The position numbers and the translations under genes were made by a program. From assembly GCF_025465275.1 (NCBI RefSeq), contig NZ_JAODNK010000006.1:1-64000 (forward strand): a DNA stretch of 64,000 nucleotides. Reading direction: 5' to 3'. The notes beneath the pieces are model-generated. The model saw only the letters and a list, made by a program, of their open reading frames with translations, did not search any database and was not told where the DNA came from. The DNA is from Nocardia sp. (GTDB taxonomy: Bacteria > Actinomycetota > Actinomycetes > Mycobacteriales > Mycobacteriaceae). Every line of letters starts with the position of its first letter. Within the stretch, counting starts at the first letter, position 1. Positions 8,256 to 17,733 of this stretch are shown piece after piece.

Positions 8256-9365
8256 ATGAAACCCATGATCGGCCCGCTGGACGAATTCCCCATCCACCAG
8301 GCGCCGCTGCCGATGGCGCGGGTGGTCAGCAGCGATCGGAACTTCTACGACCGCAGCTACTTCAATGCCATCGACAAAACCGGTGACATGATGCTGATCA
8401 CCGGGTTCGGCGTGTACCCGAACCTGGGTGTGACCGACGCCTTCGCCACCGTGCGGCGCAGCGATACCCAGCATGCGGTGCGGTTCTCCGATGCGCTCGA
8501 GCAGCGCGGGCTGAACCTCGCCGTGGGCGGGTACCGGATCGAGATCATCGAGCCGCTGCAGCAGCTGCGGGTGATCTGCGAGCACGAGGACCTGTCCTTC
8601 GATATGACCTGGGACGGCGCGTTCCCGGTCGTGCAGGAGGAGGCGCACACCATCATCACCGGCATGAACAAGGCCATGATCGATGCGCAGCGCTTCGCAC
8701 AGGTCGGATCCTGGTCCGGCACACTGCATGTCGACGGCACCGACTTCACCGTCGATCCGGCGAACTGGACCGGCACCCGCGACCGCTCCTGGGGCATCCG
8801 GCCGGTCGGCGAATCCGATCCGGCGGGGCGCGTGGCTTCCGAACCGTCCGAAGGCTTCTGGTGGCTGTACGTGCCGCTGCGCTTCGACGACTACTCGATC
8901 ATCGTCATCGTGCAGGAGGAGCCCAATGGCTTCCGCACCCTGAACGATGCCACCCGCATCTGGAACGACGGGCGCATCGAGCAGCTGGGCTGGCCGCGCA
9001 TCAATCTGAAGTACAAGTCCGGCACCCGCATTCCGACCTCGGTGCGCCTGGACCTCACCACCCCCGACGGCAAGCCCCTCGAGGTGGAGGTCGAGGCCGG
9101 CACCCATATCGCCCTCAATGTCGGCTGCGGCTACGGCGGCGATCCGGACTGGCAGCACGGACAGTGGAAGGGCCGCAACTGGTCCGAGAGCAAGAGCTTC
9201 GACCTGACCGACCCTGCCATTGCCGGCCGCATCCCCTTCAGCGTCATCGACCACGTCGGCAAGGCCCGCTGCGGTGATGCCGAGGGCTGGGGCCTCTTCG
9301 AACACGGCAGCCTCGGCCGCCACGACCCCACCGGCTTCGCCGACTGGGGCTCGGTCTCGCCCTAA
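8256..9365 (+). CDS. Conserved hypothetical protein, possible lipocalin-like double domain
   Basis: A protein of 369 residues starting at ATG 8256, five bases after the stop of the phosphotransferase gene. There is no signal peptide or membrane segment. It is rich in beta-strand and Trp-containing stretches (DNxSWSG-like GSWSGTLHVDGTDFTVDP, NWTGTRDRSWGIRPVG, GFWWLYVPLRFDDYSIIVIVQEE). The conserved RDRSWGIRP motif is reminiscent of AttH/CrtC-type or related DUF7064/DUF7065 proteins, but I cannot assign the family with certainty. The tight pairing with a phosphotransferase and the KstR-like box upstream suggest a role in lipid or sterol metabolism; this is inference only. Confidence 0.6.
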   Translation: MKPMIGPLDEFPIHQAPLPMARVVSSDRNFYDRSYFNAIDKTGDMMLITGFGVYPNLGVTDAFATVRRSDTQHAVRFSDALEQRGLNLAVGGYRIEIIEPLQQLRVICEHEDLSFDMTWDGAFPVVQEEAHTIITGMNKAMIDAQRFAQVGSWSGTLHVDGTDFTVDPANWTGTRDRSWGIRPVGESDPAGRVASEPSEGFWWLYVPLRFDDYSIIVIVQEEPNGFRTLNDATRIWNDGRIEQLGWPRINLKYKSGTRIPTSVRLDLTTPDGKPLEVEVEAGTHIALNVGCGYGGDPDWQHGQWKGRNWSESKSFDLTDPAIAGRIPFSVIDHVGKARCGDAEGWGLFEHGSLGRHDPTGFADWGSVSP

Positions 9366-9409
9366 CCACAGACCGCGAATCATCCACTCCCTGTGAATGA
9401 TCCGCACCG

Positions 9410-9453
9410 CCGCCGCGCCCGCCGACGACCCAACCAGTCGGCGAGCGCGGCGG
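9410..9453. terminator. Hairpin between convergent genes
   Basis: Arms 9410-9425 and 9438-9453 are complementary over 16 positions with one mismatch, and that mismatch is a G-U pair in the minus-strand RNA. The loop is 12 nt. It lies between the stop at 9365 (plus strand) and the cobE stop at 9480 (minus strand). No T-tract follows on either side, so it is probably a GC-hairpin terminator of the kind common in actinomycetes. Confidence 0.5.
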
Positions 9454-9479
9454 TCTGCCGTTCGAGTGCCGCTACGCGT

Positions 9480-9890
9480 TCAACGGCGAATTACCGCAGC
9501 TGCCACTGTGATTCCGCCGATCACCTGTTTCGCCCCGACCAGCTGGTCGCTGCCAGAGGCCAATAGCGCGGCGGCCTCGGCCACACTGGGCGTTCCGATG
9601 GCCTCCGCTGCGCGCGGCGAGGGGTTGGGCACGGTGACGGCCGCGAGCTCTGCCGCCGTGAACACTGCCAGCGGCACACCGAGCTCCGCAGCGGCCGCTA
9701 CCAGCTCGGGTTCCCGCGCCCGCCGATCCACCGTCGCCAGACATCCGATCACCGCGCCCCCGGCCATCACCCGCACCGCCTGCACGATCGCGGAAGCCAT
9801 TGCCCCGGACCGCATTCCCACCCCGACCGCGAGGGGATGCACTGCGAGCCCACCTCGGAACTCAGGCGCAGCAGCGTCAGGCGAGGACAT
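9480..9890 (-). CDS. cobE: CobE/CbiG C-terminal-like cobalamin biosynthesis protein
   Basis: A protein of 136 residues. It has GVGMRSGAMASAIVQAV near the N-terminus, a middle part reading TVDRRAREPELVAAAAELGVPL and FTAAELAAVTVPNPS, and VAEAAALLASG followed by a C-terminal VIGGITVAAAVIRR. This is the signature of the CobE/CbiG C-terminal domain, which acts in ring contraction and acetaldehyde release around precorrin-5/cobalt-precorrin-5. ATG 9890 overlaps the end of cobB by 14 bases, indicating translational coupling. The frame is open further upstream to 9983, but those residues only reflect the antisense of cobB. The final arginines fit the usual C-terminus. Confidence 0.75.
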   Translation of the reverse strand: MSSPDAAAPEFRGGLAVHPLAVGVGMRSGAMASAIVQAVRVMAGGAVIGCLATVDRRAREPELVAAAAELGVPLAVFTAAELAAVTVPNPSPRAAEAIGTPSVAEAAALLASGSDQLVGAKQVIGGITVAAAVIRR

Positions 9891-11355
9891 TGTCCTGGAC
9901 GAAATCGGCTGCGGCGGAGACGAAACGGGTGATTGCCCGGGGGTTTCCGGCGGGGTGGGTGTGGAGGTAGGAGGCGTGGACATTGCGGAGGATCGCGCCT
10001 TCGCGGATGGTTTCGCCGGAGGGGGCGCGCCAGGCCCAGGCGAGGGCGTCCGGGGAAGGGGTGGTGAGGCGGGTGCGGTGGAATTCGTGGCCTCGGACGC
10101 GTTCTCCGGCTTGCCAGAGGGGGGAGTCGGTCAGGGCCACGGCGTCTCGGTAGCCGAGGGTGAGACGGGGGCCGAATTCGGCGTCGGCTTCGACTACTCC
10201 GGCCATGCGGTGGCCGTCGAGGGAGCGGGTGAGGTAGAGCAGGCCTGCGCATTCGGCGTGGATGGGGAGGCCGCTGCGCGCTCGGTCGGCGATGGTGGTG
10301 AGCAGGTGGGTGTTGGCGGCCAGGGAGGCGGCGTGCTCCTCGGGGAAGCCGCCGGGGATGACCAAACCGGCGGTGCCGGAGGGGAGTTCGTCGCGCAGGG
10401 GGTCGAAGACCACGACGCGGGCGCCGGCGGCTTCGAGGAGTTCGCGGTGTTCGGCGTAGCCGAAGGTGAAGGCGGCTCCGCCTGCCACCGCGATGATCGG
10501 GCCGTCGGCGGGGGCCGCACCGGGTTCACCGATCGCCGCGGCGTCGACTGAAATGCCTTCGGAGACAGGGGCGATCCCGGCGGCTGTCGATGCGCCTTCG
10601 GCCGCCATGCGCAGCTCCTCGGCGGGATTCCAAGCCGAACCGGCGGTGTGTGAACTCGCCAGCGCGGCGACAGCGGCCAGATCTATATGTGCGGCAACAA
10701 GATCGGTCATCGCGTCCACCGCGGACTGCGCGGCGGAACCGTGCTCCACAGCGGGGACGAGGCCGAGATGCCTTGACGGGATGGACAATTCGTCCAGGCG
10801 GGGCAGCGCGCCCAGCACCGGCAGGCCGACGCGGGCGCAGGCGGCGCGCAGTACCTGTTCGTGCCGTTCGCTGCCGACACGGTTGAGAATGACTCCGCCG
10901 AGTCGGATTCCGCTGTCGAAGGTGGCGAATCCGTGCAGCAGCGCCGCCAGGCTCTGGCTGTGGCCGCGCGCGTCCACCACCAGCACGACCGGCGCGCCCA
11001 GCATGGCGGCGATCTGCGCGGTGGAACCCTCGGCGACGGGTTCGGTGTTGTGCTCGTCGATGCGCCCGTCGAACAGGCCCATGACCCCTTCGACCACGGC
11101 GATATCGCAACCCGCACTGCCGTGCCGGTACAGCGGAACCACCCGCTCGGCCCCGCACAGCACCGGATCCAGATTGCGGCCGGGCCGACCGGCGGCCAGT
11201 CCGTGATAGCCCGGATCGATGTAATCGGGCCCGACCTTGAACGGCGCCACCCGATGCCCGGCCCGCCGCAGCGCACCGATCAAGCCGGTGGCCAGGGTGG
11301 TCTTACCGCTGCCCGATGCGGGCGCGGCCACCACCACCGCGGGCACACTCACCAT
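9877..11355 (-). CDS. cobB: Cobyrinic (hydrogenobyrinic) acid a,c-diamide synthase
   Basis: A 492-residue amidotransferase that amidates the a and c side chains of the corrin ring with glutamine and ATP. The N-terminal ATP-binding domain has a P-loop (AAPASGSGKTTLATGLIGALRR) and GPDYIDPGYHG. The C-terminal class I glutaminase-like domain contains IHAECAGLLYLTRSL, with the Cys nucleophile, and the late His motif NVHASYLHTHPAG. The order cobO-cobB-cysG matches M. tuberculosis Rv2849c-Rv2848c-Rv2847c, here with cobE inserted. Its start overlaps the end of cobO by seven bases, so the two are translationally coupled. Confidence 0.93.
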   Translation of the reverse strand: MVSVPAVVVAAPASGSGKTTLATGLIGALRRAGHRVAPFKVGPDYIDPGYHGLAAGRPGRNLDPVLCGAERVVPLYRHGSAGCDIAVVEGVMGLFDGRIDEHNTEPVAEGSTAQIAAMLGAPVVLVVDARGHSQSLAALLHGFATFDSGIRLGGVILNRVGSERHEQVLRAACARVGLPVLGALPRLDELSIPSRHLGLVPAVEHGSAAQSAVDAMTDLVAAHIDLAAVAALASSHTAGSAWNPAEELRMAAEGASTAAGIAPVSEGISVDAAAIGEPGAAPADGPIIAVAGGAAFTFGYAEHRELLEAAGARVVVFDPLRDELPSGTAGLVIPGGFPEEHAASLAANTHLLTTIADRARSGLPIHAECAGLLYLTRSLDGHRMAGVVEADAEFGPRLTLGYRDAVALTDSPLWQAGERVRGHEFHRTRLTTPSPDALAWAWRAPSGETIREGAILRNVHASYLHTHPAGNPRAITRFVSAAADFVQDNVLA

Positions 11356-11969
11356 TCGATGCCGCGCTGGCCCTTGCGGCCCGCGTCCATCGGATGCTTG
11401 ACCTTCGTCATCTCGGTGACCAGATCCGCGACCTCGATGAGCGCCTGCGGGGCATCACGACCGGTGATCACCACATGCTGATTGCCGGGACGATTGCGCA
11501 GCGTCTCCACCACCTCGTCCACATCCACCCAGCCCCACTTGAGCGGATAGGTGAATTCGTCGAGCACATAGAAACGATGCTGCTCGGCGGCGATACGGCG
11601 GGAAATCTCCTGCCAGCCCGCGAGCGCGGCGGCGGCATGATCCTCATCGCTGCTCTGCTTACGGGTCCAGGACCAGCCCTCCCCCATCTTGTGCCACTCG
11701 ACCGCCCCGCCGACGCCGGTCTGCTCGTGCAAGCTGCCGAGGGTGCGGAAAGCGGCTTCCTCGCCCACCTTCCACTTGGCGCTCTTCACGAACTGGAAGA
11801 CAGCCACATCGAAGCCCTGATTCCAGGCGCGCAAGGCCATCCCGAACGCAGCGGTGGACTTCCCCTTGCCCGGCCCGGTGTGCACGGCCAAAACGGGCTG
11901 ATTGCGGCGCTGCCGCGTCGTCAACCCGTCGTCCGGAATGCTCTCCGCCAGCGGAACGCCCTGGGGCAT
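11349..11969 (-). CDS. cobO: Cob(I)yrinic acid a,c-diamide adenosyltransferase
   Basis: A 206-residue protein of the CobA/CobO/BtuR family, which transfers the adenosyl group of ATP to Co(I). The P-loop VHTGPGKGKSTAAFGMALRA starts near residue 29. Other family motifs are VAVFQFVKSAKWKVGEE, LDEFTYPLKWGWVD and VVITGRDAPQALIEVADLVTEM. Length is typical. It precedes and overlaps cobB on the minus strand. A 311-bp stretch separates it from the chelatase gene upstream and holds a possible small gene (12075-12230). Confidence 0.93.
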   Translation of the reverse strand: MPQGVPLAESIPDDGLTTRQRRNQPVLAVHTGPGKGKSTAAFGMALRAWNQGFDVAVFQFVKSAKWKVGEEAAFRTLGSLHEQTGVGGAVEWHKMGEGWSWTRKQSSDEDHAAAALAGWQEISRRIAAEQHRFYVLDEFTYPLKWGWVDVDEVVETLRNRPGNQHVVITGRDAPQALIEVADLVTEMTKVKHPMDAGRKGQRGIEW

Positions 11970-12074
11970 GGGATCGAACTCCTTTCACCGCACGGCCGTC
12001 GGCCGATCGCTCGGCTCAACGGTGCCATACGCGCGCGGTGGAACCGCTGCCGGGAGTACCCGCGCGTCAGCGGG

Positions 12075-12230
12075 TCAGTTCACTATGTGCACGACGGCCG
12101 TGACAGCGCGCTTGACGACACCGAAGAGAACACTCACCAGGGCCTCGGTCGCGACCTCCAGCCCGACTTCGGTCGCCGCGCTCGGCTGGTCTCCGCCCTG
12201 GTTCGACTTCTTGCTGCGAAGAATTCCCAT
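12075..12230 (-). CDS. Possible small protein between the chelatase gene and cobO
   Basis: A frame of 51 residues from ATG 12230 (MGILRSKKSNQGG...), or up to 64 residues from ATG 12269. The N-terminus is basic and the C-terminal part is an amphipathic or hydrophobic helix (EVATEALVSVLFGVVKRAVTAVVHIVN). About three quarters of third codon positions are G or C, compatible with coding, but there is no strong ribosome binding site. It fills the otherwise empty gap between the Mg-chelatase-like gene (stop 12281) and cobO (start 11969) on the same strand. I do not recognise a family. Confidence 0.4.
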   Translation of the reverse strand: MGILRSKKSNQGGDQPSAATEVGLEVATEALVSVLFGVVKRAVTAVVHIVN

Positions 12231-12280
12231 AGACATGAGACGACCGTCGAACCAATAAGGTTCCCGCATACGGCGAGAGC

Positions 12281-14386
12281 TCAGGCGGCGCGGCCCGCGC
12301 GGACTATGCCGGCTACCGAGTCGCCGGTGAGTTCGGCCAGTTGCAGGTAGCCGCCGCGGAGTTCGCGGGCCAGGTCGCGGGCAAGGCCGAGGCGGATCAT
12401 GCCACGTTCGCAGTCGACGACCATGGCGGTGACGGAGTCATTGGCGAGCAGGCGGGCGGCGGCTCGGGCGCGCGGTACCGGGTCGGGGCCGCCGGTGGCG
12501 CGGCCGTCGGTGAGCATGACGAGCATGGGGCGGCGGTGGGGGTCGCGGATGCGTTCGCGGGCGATGACTTCGCGGGCCTTCAAAAGGCCTTGGGCGAGTG
12601 GGGTTTTGCCGCCGGTGCGCAGGTCCGCCAGGCGGCGGACGGCGATATCGACCGAGGAGGTGGGCGGGAGCACCAGTTCGGCGTCCTGGCCGCGCACGGT
12701 GATGACGGCGACCTTGTCGCGGCGCTGGTAGGAGTCGCGCAGCAGGGCGACGATGGCGCCGGTGACGGCGGAGAGGCGGTCGCGGGCGGCCATCGATCCG
12801 GAGGCGTCGACCACGAAGACGACCAGATTGCCTTCGCGCCCTTCGCGATACGCGCCGCGCAGGTCTGCGGCGGCGAACTCCAGGGGGCCGCTGATCCGGC
12901 CGCGGGCGCGCTGCTGCGGGACGGCCGCGAAGATGGTGCCGAGCAGGTGCAGGCCGGTACCGGTTTCGGGGGTGGCGCGTACAACACGGCCCTGACGGGT
13001 GCGGGCGCGCGAGCGGCGGCCCGGTGCGCCCTCGCCGACGCCGGGTACCTCCCAGCGCGGGGGCTTGGCGATCGACTGGGAAGGCATGCCGGAGCGACCT
13101 TCACGCGCCGGGCGCGCCGACTCCTGGTCGCCGGATGAATCCTGGTTCGGATCGGCAGGCCGCCGGTCACGCCGCGAATCCTGGTCGCCCACCGGCGCAT
13201 CCGGGCTGCTGTCCGGCTGCTGCGGTGAATCCGCCTCGCCAGCAGGCGAATCCGCCCCGCCGCCGGAACCATCCGGATCATCCTCGGGTTCCGGCGAACC
13301 CGTTACCTGCTGGTGCTGCGACCCCGCATCATCCTGCGGGGCCGCTTCACCTTTTCCCAGGTCGTCGGCACCGCCGTCCTGCATCTCGCGGTTCGCCTCG
13401 TCGGCGGCCTGCTGCATGGCCTCGTCGAGTTGCTCTTCACTGATCCCGGGTTCATCGAACGGATCCCGCCGACGCCGGTGCGGCAGTGCGAGTTCCGCCG
13501 CGATCCGGACGTCCTCCTCGGTCACCACGGCGCTGCCCCGCCAGGCGGCGTGCGCGGTCGCGGTGCGGGCTACCACGAGGTCCGCACGCATGCCGTCCAC
13601 ATCGAAACTGGCGCACAGCGCGGCGATTCGGCGCAGTTCGACATTGTCGAGCGCGACCTCGCCGATCCGGTCACGGGCGGTCAGAATGCGTTCGGCGACT
13701 TCACGATCGGCTCCGGCGTAGCTCGCGGCGAACCCGGCCGGATCGGCCTCGTAGTCGAGCCGGCGGCGCACCACCGACATGCGCACATCCACATTGCGGG
13801 AGGCGACCACATCCACGGTCAGGCCGAACCGGTCCAGCAGCTGCGGCCGCAGTTCGCCCTCTTCGGGATTCATGGTGCCCACGAGCACAAATCGCGCCGG
13901 ATGCGAATGCGAGACGCCGTCCCGCTCGATGTGCACGCGCCCCATGGCGGCGGCATCGAGCAGCACATCCACCAGATGGTCGTGCAGCAGATTCACTTCG
14001 TCGACGTAGAGCACGCCGCGATGAGCGGCCGCGAGCAAACCCGGCTTGAACGCCTGTTCGCCATCACGCAGCACCCGCTCCAGATCCAGGGATCCGACCA
14101 CACGGTCCTCGGTGGCGCCCACGGGCAATTCCACCAGCCGCGCGGGCCGCGCGCCGCTCTCGTCGACCACAGGGGGCAGCAATTGCGCCAGCGCACGCAC
14201 CACGGTCGACTTCGCGGTCCCCTTCTCCCCCCGCACCAGCACCCCGCCGATTCCGGGATGCACCGCACAGAGAATCAGCGCCAGCTGCAACCGCTCCTGC
14301 CCGACCACCGCCGAGAACGGAAACCCGGCCTCGACATCGGGGACCGCACGCTTTGATTCGGAGTAAGTCGCAGAGGAGACGGACAC
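12281..14386 (-). CDS. Fused ChlI-ChlD-type magnesium/cobalt chelatase subunit
   Basis: A protein of 701 residues. The N-terminal half is a MoxR/ChlI-like AAA+ ATPase ([70 protein letters not shown]). An acidic, Pro/Ser/Asp-rich linker follows. The C-terminus is a von Willebrand A domain with a metal-ion-adhesion site ([30 protein letters not shown]). This is the layout of M. tuberculosis Rv2850c. Since no photosynthesis genes are expected, it probably energises cobalt insertion together with CobN (not in the window), replacing CobS/CobT. GTG 14386 ([15 protein letters not shown]) is chosen; upstream in-frame sequence is antisense to the GNAT gene. Confidence 0.85.
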   Translation of the reverse strand: MSVSSATYSESKRAVPDVEAGFPFSAVVGQERLQLALILCAVHPGIGGVLVRGEKGTAKSTVVRALAQLLPPVVDESGARPARLVELPVGATEDRVVGSLDLERVLRDGEQAFKPGLLAAAHRGVLYVDEVNLLHDHLVDVLLDAAAMGRVHIERDGVSHSHPARFVLVGTMNPEEGELRPQLLDRFGLTVDVVASRNVDVRMSVVRRRLDYEADPAGFAASYAGADREVAERILTARDRIGEVALDNVELRRIAALCASFDVDGMRADLVVARTATAHAAWRGSAVVTEEDVRIAAELALPHRRRRDPFDEPGISEEQLDEAMQQAADEANREMQDGGADDLGKGEAAPQDDAGSQHQQVTGSPEPEDDPDGSGGGADSPAGEADSPQQPDSSPDAPVGDQDSRRDRRPADPNQDSSGDQESARPAREGRSGMPSQSIAKPPRWEVPGVGEGAPGRRSRARTRQGRVVRATPETGTGLHLLGTIFAAVPQQRARGRISGPLEFAAADLRGAYREGREGNLVVFVVDASGSMAARDRLSAVTGAIVALLRDSYQRRDKVAVITVRGQDAELVLPPTSSVDIAVRRLADLRTGGKTPLAQGLLKAREVIARERIRDPHRRPMLVMLTDGRATGGPDPVPRARAAARLLANDSVTAMVVDCERGMIRLGLARDLARELRGGYLQLAELTGDSVAGIVRAGRAA

Positions 14387-14460
14387 GCCGTCAACTCTAT
14401 GCGCGCCGCGCACACCGGCTGGAGGTACCCCGGGGCAGCAGAGTTTCGGCCCGTGAAAAG

Positions 14461-14490
14461 AAAAACCCCGCAACCATTGTGGTTGCGGGG
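14461..14490 (-). terminator. Rho-independent terminator of the GNAT gene
   Basis: A perfect 11-bp stem (14466-14476 with 14480-14490, CCCCGCAACCA and its complement) with a 3-nt loop lies seven bases after the minus-strand GNAT stop. In the minus-strand RNA it is followed by five U residues (14465-14461). This is a textbook intrinsic terminator. It also separates the GNAT gene from the chelatase gene, which therefore needs its own promoter. Confidence 0.9.
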
Positions 14491-14496
14491 GTCGCG

Positions 14497-14949
14497 TCAG
14501 CCTCGGCGCATAGGGAGGTGGGGTATCCCGTCCTCGATGTATTCCTCGCCGTCCACCTTGAATCCGTGCTTGGTGTACATGTCGACCAGGTAGCTCTGCG
14601 CATTCAGGCGCACGGTGGCGCCGGTGCCGGTCTCGGCCAGGGCCGCCTGCAGCAGACGGGTGGTGTAACCGTGGCCTCGAGCGGGCGGGGTGGTGCACAG
14701 TCGCCCGATCCGGAAAGACTTCACGCCGTCATCGTGCTCTTCGAGCAATCGGAGGGTGCAGATGACCTCACCCTCGTCATCGAGCCAGAAGTGCCGGGTT
14801 TCCGGGAGCAGGTCGAGACCGTCGAGCTCCGGATATGCGCACTTCTGCTCGACGACAAATACTTCGACACGAAGTTTCAACAGCCTGTACAGAGTCTTGG
14901 TGTCCAGATCCAGGGCCCATGACCGTTTGAGAGCAACCGTTGACATCAT
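14497..14949 (-). CDS. GNAT N-acetyltransferase, ElaA-like
   Basis: A protein of 150 residues. The N-terminal [28 protein letters not shown] is the hallmark of the ElaA group of Gcn5-related acetyltransferases. The acetyl-CoA-binding segment [25 protein letters not shown] carries the RGxGxG/A-type loop, and the C-terminal [25 protein letters not shown] closes the fold. The acceptor substrate is unknown. Its position between the chelatase and mqo matches Rv2851c of M. tuberculosis. The start is ATG 14949, or ATG 14946 one codon later. It ends in an intrinsic terminator. Confidence 0.85.
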   Translation of the reverse strand: MMSTVALKRSWALDLDTKTLYRLLKLRVEVFVVEQKCAYPELDGLDLLPETRHFWLDDEGEVICTLRLLEEHDDGVKSFRIGRLCTTPPARGHGYTTRLLQAALAETGTGATVRLNAQSYLVDMYTKHGFKVDGEEYIEDGIPHLPMRRG

Positions 14950-14987
14950 CGATTGTTGCTATCACACCTACGCGTGCAATGCCACAA

Positions 14988-16511
14988 CTACGCGTGAGAT
15001 GTGACCCCGGAATGCTTCGGCGCCTTGTCGTGATCCAGGCGCAGCGCCTTGTTGGACCAGTCCCAGACCTCGCGGTACAGGGCCTGGTTCTCCGAGAGCT
15101 TGACGCCCAGGGACGGCACCATTTCCTTGAGTTTCGGCTCCCACGAAGCGAATTCGCCCGGGAAGCACCGCTTCATGACGTCGAGCATGGCGCTCACGCA
15201 GGTGGACGCGCCCGGAGACGCGCCCAGCAGACCGGCGATGGTGCCGTCCTCGGCCGCGACCACCGCGGTACCGAGCTCGAGCACGCCGCCCGCACCCTTG
15301 CGGCGGATGACCTGCACACGCTGACCGGCGATGATCAGATCCCAGTCATTGCCGTCGGCGCGCGGGAGGAACTCCTCCATCGCCTCGACCCGACCGGCCT
15401 GCGATTTGAGCAGCTCGCCGACCAGGTAGTTGACCAGGCCCATCTCGGTGACACCGACACCCAGCATGGAGAACAGGTTGTTCGGCTTCACCGACTTGAA
15501 CAGGTCGGTGAGCTTGCCGTCCTTGAGGAACTTCGGCGTCCAGCCCGCGTACGGGCCGAACAGCAGGCCACGCTCACCATTGATGACACGAGTGTCCAAG
15601 TGCGGCACCGACATCGGCGGCGCGCCGACGGAGGCCTGGCCGTAGACCTTGGCCTCGTGCTGCTTGATGAGTTCAGGGTTCTTGCAGCGCAGGAACAGGC
15701 CGGACACCGGGAAGCCGCCGAAACCGGCGATCTCCTTGATGCCGGACTTCTGCAGCAGCGGCAGTGCGCCGCCGCCCGCGCCGACGAAGACGAACTTGGC
15801 ATTGATGACGCGGGTCTTGCCGCTGCGCAGATTGCGCACCTTCACCAGCCAGGAGCCGTCCGACTGCTTGGTCAGGTTCTTGACCTCGTGACCGAAGGCG
15901 ATATCCGCACCCGAAGCGCCGAGGTAGGCCAGCAGCTCCTTGGTGAGCTCGCCGAAGTCGATATCGGTGCCGTAGTCGGTCCAGTTCAGAGCGACCGGAT
16001 CGGAGAAGTCCCGGCCCTTCGACATGAGCGGTAGTCGGCGCGCGAACTCATCGGCGTCGTCGATGAACTCCATGCCCTCGAAGAGCGGGTGCCGCGACAG
16101 CGCGTCCTGGCGCTTGCGCAGGTACTCCACTCCGTCCGCGCCGTGCGTGAAGCTCACATGCGGTACGTGGTTGATGAAGTTCGACGGATCGGCGAGGACA
16201 CCGTTCTCCGCCGAGTACGACCAGAACTGGCGCGAGACCTGGAAACGCTCGTTGATGTCGATGGCCTTGGTGATATCCACCGAGCCATCGGCATTTCGCG
16301 GCGTGTAGTTCAACTCGCACAGGGCCGAATGGCCGGTGCCCGCGTTGTTCCAGGGGTCACTCGACTCGGCCGCGGCGGCGTCGAGCCGCTCGAAGACCGA
16401 GATCGACCAGTCCGGCTGCACCTGTCGAAGCAGTGCACCGAGGGTGGCACTCATGATGCCGGCACCGATGAGCACTACATCGGTCTTTTCAATCGTGGCA
16501 GCGTTCGACAC
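14988..16511 (-). CDS. mqo: Malate:quinone oxidoreductase
   Basis: A 507-residue peripheral membrane FAD enzyme that oxidises malate to oxaloacetate and passes electrons to menaquinone. The N-terminal dinucleotide-binding segment [20 protein letters not shown] is followed by the conserved [40 protein letters not shown] is near the C-terminus. Length is normal for the family. It matches Rv2852c in position. The upstream region contains two separated IdeR-like half sites (16557-16580). The downstream neighbour on the same strand is the GNAT gene, 38 bases away. Confidence 0.95.
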   Translation of the reverse strand: MSNAATIEKTDVVLIGAGIMSATLGALLRQVQPDWSISVFERLDAAAAESSDPWNNAGTGHSALCELNYTPRNADGSVDITKAIDINERFQVSRQFWSYSAENGVLADPSNFINHVPHVSFTHGADGVEYLRKRQDALSRHPLFEGMEFIDDADEFARRLPLMSKGRDFSDPVALNWTDYGTDIDFGELTKELLAYLGASGADIAFGHEVKNLTKQSDGSWLVKVRNLRSGKTRVINAKFVFVGAGGGALPLLQKSGIKEIAGFGGFPVSGLFLRCKNPELIKQHEAKVYGQASVGAPPMSVPHLDTRVINGERGLLFGPYAGWTPKFLKDGKLTDLFKSVKPNNLFSMLGVGVTEMGLVNYLVGELLKSQAGRVEAMEEFLPRADGNDWDLIIAGQRVQVIRRKGAGGVLELGTAVVAAEDGTIAGLLGASPGASTCVSAMLDVMKRCFPGEFASWEPKLKEMVPSLGVKLSENQALYREVWDWSNKALRLDHDKAPKHSGVTSHA

Positions 16512-16556
16512 GGTGTTGATCGACTTCCTTGTCTGTGTGAGGCAACCCAGCGGCAG

Positions 16557-16580
16557 TTAGGTTACCCGTCGTTCACCTAA
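16557..16580. promoter_or_regulatory. Widely spaced inverted TTAGGT/ACCTAA repeat upstream of mqo
   Basis: TTAGGTTAC (16557-16565) and TTCACCTAA (16572-16580) resemble the two half sites of an IdeR iron box, but they are separated by 6 nt instead of 1. The element is 46 bp upstream of the mqo start and 104 bp upstream of the divergent hydrolase. It may be a degenerate iron box or another factor's site. Confidence 0.25.
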
Positions 16581-16683
16581 GTTCGATTGTGCCCCTGGAC
16601 ACGCCGAAATCCCGCAACGAAAAGCCCGAATGTGAGAGACACCTCGAAGCGCCCTTCCGACCGCCGGGGATTATCTTGGGCAG

Positions 16684-17733
16684 GTGACCTCTGATATGTC
16701 ATCCCCCGCCGCCTCATCCGCTCCGACCCAGGCCACGGGCGCGTGGCAGCCCGATGTCCTCGGGGCGGACTATCAGCAGCGCACGCTGCCGCTGGGCCCG
16801 GATCCCGACGGCGAGGGCGATGCCTTCGCCACCCTGGTCCGCTATACGCCCGTCGATCAGCCGGTCGCCACCAGCGCCGTCCTGTTCGTACACGGATTCA
16901 CGGACTACTTCTTCCAAGAGCATCTGGCCGCGCATCTGGCCGCGCAGGGCTTCGCCTTCTACGCGCTGGATCTGCGCAAGTGCGGGCGCTCCACCCGTGA
17001 TGGGCAGACACCGCACTTTGTGACCGATCTCGCGCTCTACGACGTGGAGCTGAACCGTTCGCTGCGCATCATTCGCGAGGAGACCGGGCTGCCGGTGCTC
17101 GTGATGGGGCATTCGACGGGCGGGCTGGTCACCTCACTGTGGCTGAACCGGCTGCAGGCCACGGGAGGCGCTCGCGCACAGGGCATTACGGGCCTGGTGC
17201 TCAACAGTCCGTGGTTCGATCTGCAGGGCCCGTCGTACTACCGCAATCCCGTGAGCACCGCGCTACTGCAGGGCATCGGGCGCCTGAGCGCCATGGCGCA
17301 GCTGCCGCTGGGCAAGATCTCCACCTACGGAGACAGCCTGCACCGCACCGCATCCGGTGAATGGGATTACAACCTGGACTGGAAGCCGTTGACCGGCTTC
17401 CCGATTCACGCGGGCTGGCTGCGCGCCATCCGGCGCGGGCATCTGCGGGTGCACCGCGGACTCGATATCGGAGTGCCCGCGCTGGTGCTGCGGTCGAAGC
17501 TGACCCGCTTCATGAGCAAGTACGGCCCGGCCGCCGATGTGGCGGATGTGGTGCTGGACGTGAAGCAGATTCAGCGCTGGTCGGGCTGCCTGGGTGAGCG
17601 CACCAATATCGTGCCGATCGAGGGGGCGCGGCACGATGTGTTCCTGTCCTCGGAAAAACCGCGCACCCAGGCGTTCACCGAGCTCGACTCCTGGCTCGAA
17701 TGGCTGGCTACGTCACCAGAAGCTGGTGCGTAG
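16684..17733 (+). CDS. Alpha/beta hydrolase (Rv2854-like)
   Basis: A protein of 349 residues from GTG 16684; ATG 16696 is an alternative. The serine-hydrolase core is clear: oxyanion strand VLFVHGFTDYFFQEHLA (68-82) and nucleophile elbow VMGHSTGG with Ser144. The late His lies in PIEGARHDVFLSSEKPR. The fold and size fit monoacylglycerol-lipase-like esterases; the natural ester is unknown. The location next to mqo matches Rv2854 in M. tuberculosis. No signal peptide is visible. Its last 21 bases overlap the 3' end of the convergent gene. Confidence 0.82.
   Translation: MTSDMSSPAASSAPTQATGAWQPDVLGADYQQRTLPLGPDPDGEGDAFATLVRYTPVDQPVATSAVLFVHGFTDYFFQEHLAAHLAAQGFAFYALDLRKCGRSTRDGQTPHFVTDLALYDVELNRSLRIIREETGLPVLVMGHSTGGLVTSLWLNRLQATGGARAQGITGLVLNSPWFDLQGPSYYRNPVSTALLQGIGRLSAMAQLPLGKISTYGDSLHRTASGEWDYNLDWKPLTGFPIHAGWLRAIRRGHLRVHRGLDIGVPALVLRSKLTRFMSKYGPAADVADVVLDVKQIQRWSGCLGERTNIVPIEGARHDVFLSSEKPRTQAFTELDSWLEWLATSPEAGA

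Noticed and set aside
9891..9983. Longer N-terminus for cobE
   Set aside because: The extra Pro/Thr/Ser-rich residues are the antisense frame of the cobB end; ATG 9890 overlaps the cobB stop in the usual coupled manner.
14387..14698. Longer N-terminus for the chelatase protein
   Set aside because: It would run through the intrinsic terminator and the GNAT gene in another frame; GTG 14386 gives the family start.
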